DNA of 64,000 nucleotides from Actinomycetes bacterium (GTDB lineage: Bacteria; Actinomycetota; Acidimicrobiia; IMCC26256; PALSA-610): positions 33,747 to 97,746 of the forward strand of contig JANYBW010000084.1 in NCBI GenBank assembly GCA_025360585.1. The letters run 5' to 3'. Below the pieces are notes generated by a model. It did not search any database and had not been told where the DNA came from. It saw nothing but the letters and a program-made list of their open reading frames with translations. Position 1 is the first letter of the stretch. Every line of letters begins with the position of its first letter. The position numbers and the translations under genes were made by a program. Shown in pieces: positions 61,128 through 64,000 of the stretch.

Positions 61128-62075
61128 ATGCACACACCGCAGCTGCCGCAGCTTTCCACCTCGCTCGCCACGTATTCGGCGCAAGATCCCGGCGGTTGGC
61201 AGCACATCATCGATCGAGCCCGCATGCTCGACGAAGTTGGTTTCGATCGGCTCGTCGTTTCCGATCACGTTGTATTCGGAGAACGGCTAGAGGAATACAG
61301 CAAGCCGAGTGTCGGTGGACAGCGCGGAGGTAAACAACCAACCGGCCCCGATGGTCATTGGCTGGAGCCGCTCACCTTGCTTTCGATGCTTGCGGGGGTG
61401 ACCACAGAGATTCGCTTGGGTACCAACATCGTGATCGCAGCACTGCGGCGCCCGGTGGTGCTCGCCAAGACTGCCGCGACGCTCGACGTGTTGTCGGGCG
61501 GGCGTTTTGATTTAGGTGTTGGTGTCGGCTGGCAACGCGAAGAATACGAAGCCGCCGGTTTGAACTTTGATGCACGCGGTCGGCTGCTCGATCATTCGCT
61601 CGAAGTTTGCCAGACGTTGTGGCGCGAAATGCGCGCGTCGTACCAATCTCCGGAGTTGAAGTTCGACGCGATTCACATGATGCCAAAACCCCTTGGAAAC
61701 AATGGAGTTCCAGTGTGGGTCAGCGGCACGGTCAACCCGAAGGTGATCAGCCGTGTGGCGCGTTTCGCGTACGGATGGATTCCGTGGGGCGATGATGCCG
61801 CCGATATCGCGACAGGTATCTCGAAAATGAAAGCTGGCATCGCGGAGCACGGCCGCGATGCTGAGGGCCTAGAGGTCGTCGCGACGCTTCGGCCGATCAA
61901 GGGTACAAGCGATGCGATGGATATCCCTGCGACGATGGCGCAAGTTCCCGCGCTCGTGGCTGCGGGCGCCACCGATTTACGTATGCACCTGGCATTTCCG
62001 GCCGACCGCAGCGAAGCGTTCGATCACTGCAGCGCGCTCGTCGCAGGATTCAGAAGCGCAGCCCAACGCGGCTAG
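61128..62075 (+). CDS. F420-dependent LLM-class oxidoreductase (TIGR03619-like)
   Basis: 315 residues. The opening ILDEVGFDRLVVSDHVVFGE, then EIRLGTNIVIAALRRPVVLAKTAATLDVLSGGRFDLGVGVGW are the signatures of the TIGR03619 (Rv2161c-like) F420 subfamily; KVISRVARFAYGWIPWG and a C-terminal segment complete the barrel. It should transfer a hydride to or from F420. The neighbouring NTF2-like gene suggests a shared small-molecule pathway. The substrate is unknown. Converges with the sialidase-like gene with a ten-base gap. Confidence 0.92.
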   Translation: MHTPQLPQLSTSLATYSAQDPGGWQHIIDRARMLDEVGFDRLVVSDHVVFGERLEEYSKPSVGGQRGGKQPTGPDGHWLEPLTLLSMLAGVTTEIRLGTNIVIAALRRPVVLAKTAATLDVLSGGRFDLGVGVGWQREEYEAAGLNFDARGRLLDHSLEVCQTLWREMRASYQSPELKFDAIHMMPKPLGNNGVPVWVSGTVNPKVISRVARFAYGWIPWGDDAADIATGISKMKAGIAEHGRDAEGLEVVATLRPIKGTSDAMDIPATMAQVPALVAAGATDLRMHLAFPADRSEAFDHCSALVAGFRSAAQRG

Positions 62076-62085
62076 TGGTGCACCG

Positions 62086-63840
62086 CTAGTGACCGCCGAG
62101 CGAGGCCAGAAAACTGACCAGCAACACCGCGACGTGCGTCGCGTCGATGTTGTTGAGCACAAACCGCTGTTGTACCGCATCGAGTGTTGCAATTTCACCT
62201 GTGTCCCACACCGATGTGTACGTCACTGAGGAACCTGGGGCAGGCGGCGAAACTGGAGTCGGCGGCCCCGAAGCAACGCTCAGCAGATAGGCAATGATGT
62301 ACACCGAGGTTTTTTGCACCGCTTCAGGTGGTACGCCGAGATAGCTGGAGAGCTGCGCGATTCGTGCAACTTCCGTGGCACTCCATGTCACCGGCACCAC
62401 AGTGTTCGCGGCGCGCAAAGGGGCCGCAAACATCGACTGCTGGAAATCCGTGGCGGTGGGGCTCGGTGTTTGCGCAATTGGGATCGCAACCCACGGCACC
62501 GTTTGTACGTAGGCGACCGTCCAGTAGTCCGCGATCATCGCACCAAAGTTTGAACTCGGTAACCAATTGACCGATTGCGGCGCGGCGGTCAAGACCCGAA
62601 CCGGCGACCACACACTGCCCGCGTCGGCGCTCGACGTTGTGACGATATCGATCTGGCAGTTCGCGCTGGTGCAATTCGCATTCGGCATTTCCATGAACAC
62701 CAAATCGAGATGCGCCGCCGCGCCCACCGTTGCCGGCTGTACTCCCAAACCCGCCACATAGTGCTCGATCGTTGATGAAATCGGATCAACCGCAACGCGG
62801 GTCGGGGCAGACCACACTCCGCCGTCGCTCGACCGCGACAATACGATGTCATCGCTGGTGCAACCACTTCGGAATCGGCAATCGTGCCATGCGGTATAGA
62901 TGGTGCCATCGTCGGCAACTGCGGCGCTTGGTTTGTCGCGCTGGCGGAGAAAGCTTTTCACAGAATGTGCTTGCACTACCGACACGGTGACGGGATCAGT
63001 AAAACTCGCGCCGCCATTGGTGGATCGAAACGCCGTGATGCGAAACGGATTCGTCGCCGTTGCCAGCACGACGAGATTGCCGTTGGGTTGCACAATCGGG
63101 TTAACGTCGTAGCCGTTTTGATTCGTGGCAGTTCCCACCGGAGTGGACCAATTCATACTGCCATCATTGGTGTATACGGACTGCAAGCGGTTCGTAAGAC
63201 TGCTCGCGGAATACAATACATAGCAGCGCCCGTAGTGCGAACTGGTGCTGTGGTTGTCGCACACGATCCATGATTTGTCCGGGCCGTTCGTTTTGACCAC
63301 CGAACGCGGAGCGGACCACGTGAGGCCATCCGCAGAATCGCTTACGAACATCTCGACTTCCTTGTAACGGCTGGGGCTCACCAACGCCATTCCGAGCGTG
63401 ACGATCAGCCATTTTCCGTGGGCCGCGTCGTACGCCACTGTTTCGTTGACCGAACGGGGGTAGTTACCAGGCGAGGCGGTAGCAGTGTTGATTCCCGTGA
63501 GGAGACCGTGCGTCCACGAGGCGCCACCGTTCGTCGAGGTAGCCCAGCCGGTCGCGGCGGCGCCGCTGCCCTGAGTCGCGAAACGACCTACTTGAAACGT
63601 GCTCACAATTGTTGAGCCCCACGCAGCCGTCACGGGTTCTACTTCACTTTGATGTTGCGCGCCAACGTTGAGTAGCGGATCAGTCGAGATCTGCACCGAC
63701 AAAGGAATGCTCGTGGGGGCCGCGGCCGCGATCCCCGCCGCGAATGCCACGCTTGTGACCGCAAGCGACAACGCCGTCACAGCGACAACGCCAGCTCGCA
63801 CTGGCCGCACACTCACGAGGCCGCAGACTCCAAATGTCAC
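62086..63840 (-). CDS. Secreted sialidase-fold (BNR repeat) protein with C-terminal duplication
   Basis: 584 residues starting at GTG. An N-terminal signal peptide ends near AAAAP (about residue 42). The body is a six-bladed propeller with Asp-box-like repeats: STNGGASWT, STNGGASFT and SSDGGVWS. Sialidase catalytic residues cannot be assigned securely, so it may be a glycan-binding rather than hydrolytic protein. The last about 100 residues hold two related 40-residue segments (WSATEVARIAQLSSYLGV and WDTGEIATLDAVQQRFVL), a duplicated helical module. An earlier secretion start among several nearby GTGs is possible. Confidence 0.75.
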   Translation of the reverse strand: MTFGVCGLVSVRPVRAGVVAVTALSLAVTSVAFAAGIAAAAPTSIPLSVQISTDPLLNVGAQHQSEVEPVTAAWGSTIVSTFQVGRFATQGSGAAATGWATSTNGGASWTHGLLTGINTATASPGNYPRSVNETVAYDAAHGKWLIVTLGMALVSPSRYKEVEMFVSDSADGLTWSAPRSVVKTNGPDKSWIVCDNHSTSSHYGRCYVLYSASSLTNRLQSVYTNDGSMNWSTPVGTATNQNGYDVNPIVQPNGNLVVLATATNPFRITAFRSTNGGASFTDPVTVSVVQAHSVKSFLRQRDKPSAAVADDGTIYTAWHDCRFRSGCTSDDIVLSRSSDGGVWSAPTRVAVDPISSTIEHYVAGLGVQPATVGAAAHLDLVFMEMPNANCTSANCQIDIVTTSSADAGSVWSPVRVLTAAPQSVNWLPSSNFGAMIADYWTVAYVQTVPWVAIPIAQTPSPTATDFQQSMFAAPLRAANTVVPVTWSATEVARIAQLSSYLGVPPEAVQKTSVYIIAYLLSVASGPPTPVSPPAPGSSVTYTSVWDTGEIATLDAVQQRFVLNNIDATHVAVLLVSFLASLGGH

Positions 63841-63960
63841 TCGTTGAAGACTAAGACTGCCACGAGAGTGACGCGCGCCAAGTCGTCTCGGTACTTTGGC
63901 GTGCCCTCTAAGTGTGGCTTAACGAGCCCGCCAACTTCAAAATGCTCTGCGCCGCTCGCT

Positions 63961-63981
63961 AATCTGACGGTCCGTCAGATT
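63961..63981. promoter_or_regulatory. TetR-type operator (perfect palindrome)
   Basis: AATCTGACGG-T-CCGTCAGATT is a perfect inverted repeat with a one-base centre, matching the CTGACGG-CCGTCAG operators typical of TetR-family regulators in actinomycetes. It lies 120 bases upstream of the sialidase-like gene (minus strand) and probably belongs to a divergent gene beyond the window. The rest of 63841-63960 shows no other element. Confidence 0.6.
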
Positions 63982-64000
63982 GTATGCGTTTCGATGCATA

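Noticed and set aside
62196..62225. CTGTGTCCCAC resembling the palindromic family
   Set aside because: Lacks the second arm and lies inside a coding sequence, so it is a chance match.

Overview
The window is 64 kb of high-GC, densely packed bacterial chromosome. The gene content points to an actinomycete-type organism: two F420-dependent luciferase-like oxidoreductases, a TIGR03083 (mycothiol-type) DinB-fold protein, lipoproteins with Thr/Ala-rich linkers, a SigC-like ECF sigma factor and several GTG starts with 1-4 base start/stop overlaps. An uncultured Acidimicrobiia-like lineage is my best guess, but that placement is inference. I see no rRNA, tRNA, CRISPR array, phage or transposase gene.

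Layout. 1-5.3 kb: the end of a P450, an amidohydrolase, and a three-gene unit of an IPNS-like 2-oxoglutarate oxygenase, a PLP decarboxylase and a TauD-like dioxygenase. 5.3-7.7 kb: glnK-amt with a terminator. 7.7-15.4 kb: a serine hydrolase, two divergent DinB-fold proteins (one fused to MOSC), a DUF2993-like lipid-binding protein coupled to a HAD-acyltransferase fusion, an esterase and an orphan LuxR-type regulator. 15.6-26.2 kb: a GH38 alpha-mannosidase, a PAP2-like membrane enzyme, a nitroreductase, a truncated YjbR-like gene, a methyltransferase, an AhpD-like protein, an aldo/keto reductase, a patatin and an MFS exporter. 26.3-36.5 kb: a carbohydrate or sugar-acid region (OYE, 2-hydroxyacid dehydrogenase, xylose-isomerase-like barrel, DHDPS-like aldolase, a toroid/GT-B fusion, a DUF6807 protein and another toroid protein), with an ECF sigma factor and a membrane partner inside it. 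36.5-53 kb: a lipoprotein, PAQR, a SWIM-SNF2 helicase, a crotonase, an acetylpolyamine deacetylase with a CrtC/AttH-like partner, a quinone reductase, PepF, a secreted hydrolase, a Baeyer-Villiger-type monooxygenase, a haem-motif lipoprotein and an F420 enzyme. 52.5-57.3 kb: modBC, a degenerate GGDEF-like protein and menC-like. 57.3-60.6 kb: a formaldehyde-activating enzyme (Fae) homologue coupled to a CrtC/AttH-like gene and small membrane proteins, divergent from a second CrtC/AttH-like gene. 60.6-64 kb: an NTF2-like protein, an F420 enzyme, a secreted sialidase-fold protein and a TetR-type operator at the window edge.

Most striking: (1) a Fae homologue with 13 copies of a GTSGP-like pentapeptide at its N-terminus, translationally coupled to a family of unknown function and separated by only 24 bp from a divergent paralogue; (2) a family of three intergenic near-perfect palindromes whose arms have changed in register, i.e. 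covary; (3) a toroid-glycosyltransferase fusion next to a DUF6807 gene; (4) an ECF sigma factor whose upstream membrane partner looks like an anti-sigma factor without its zinc finger, behind a matching ECF-type promoter.
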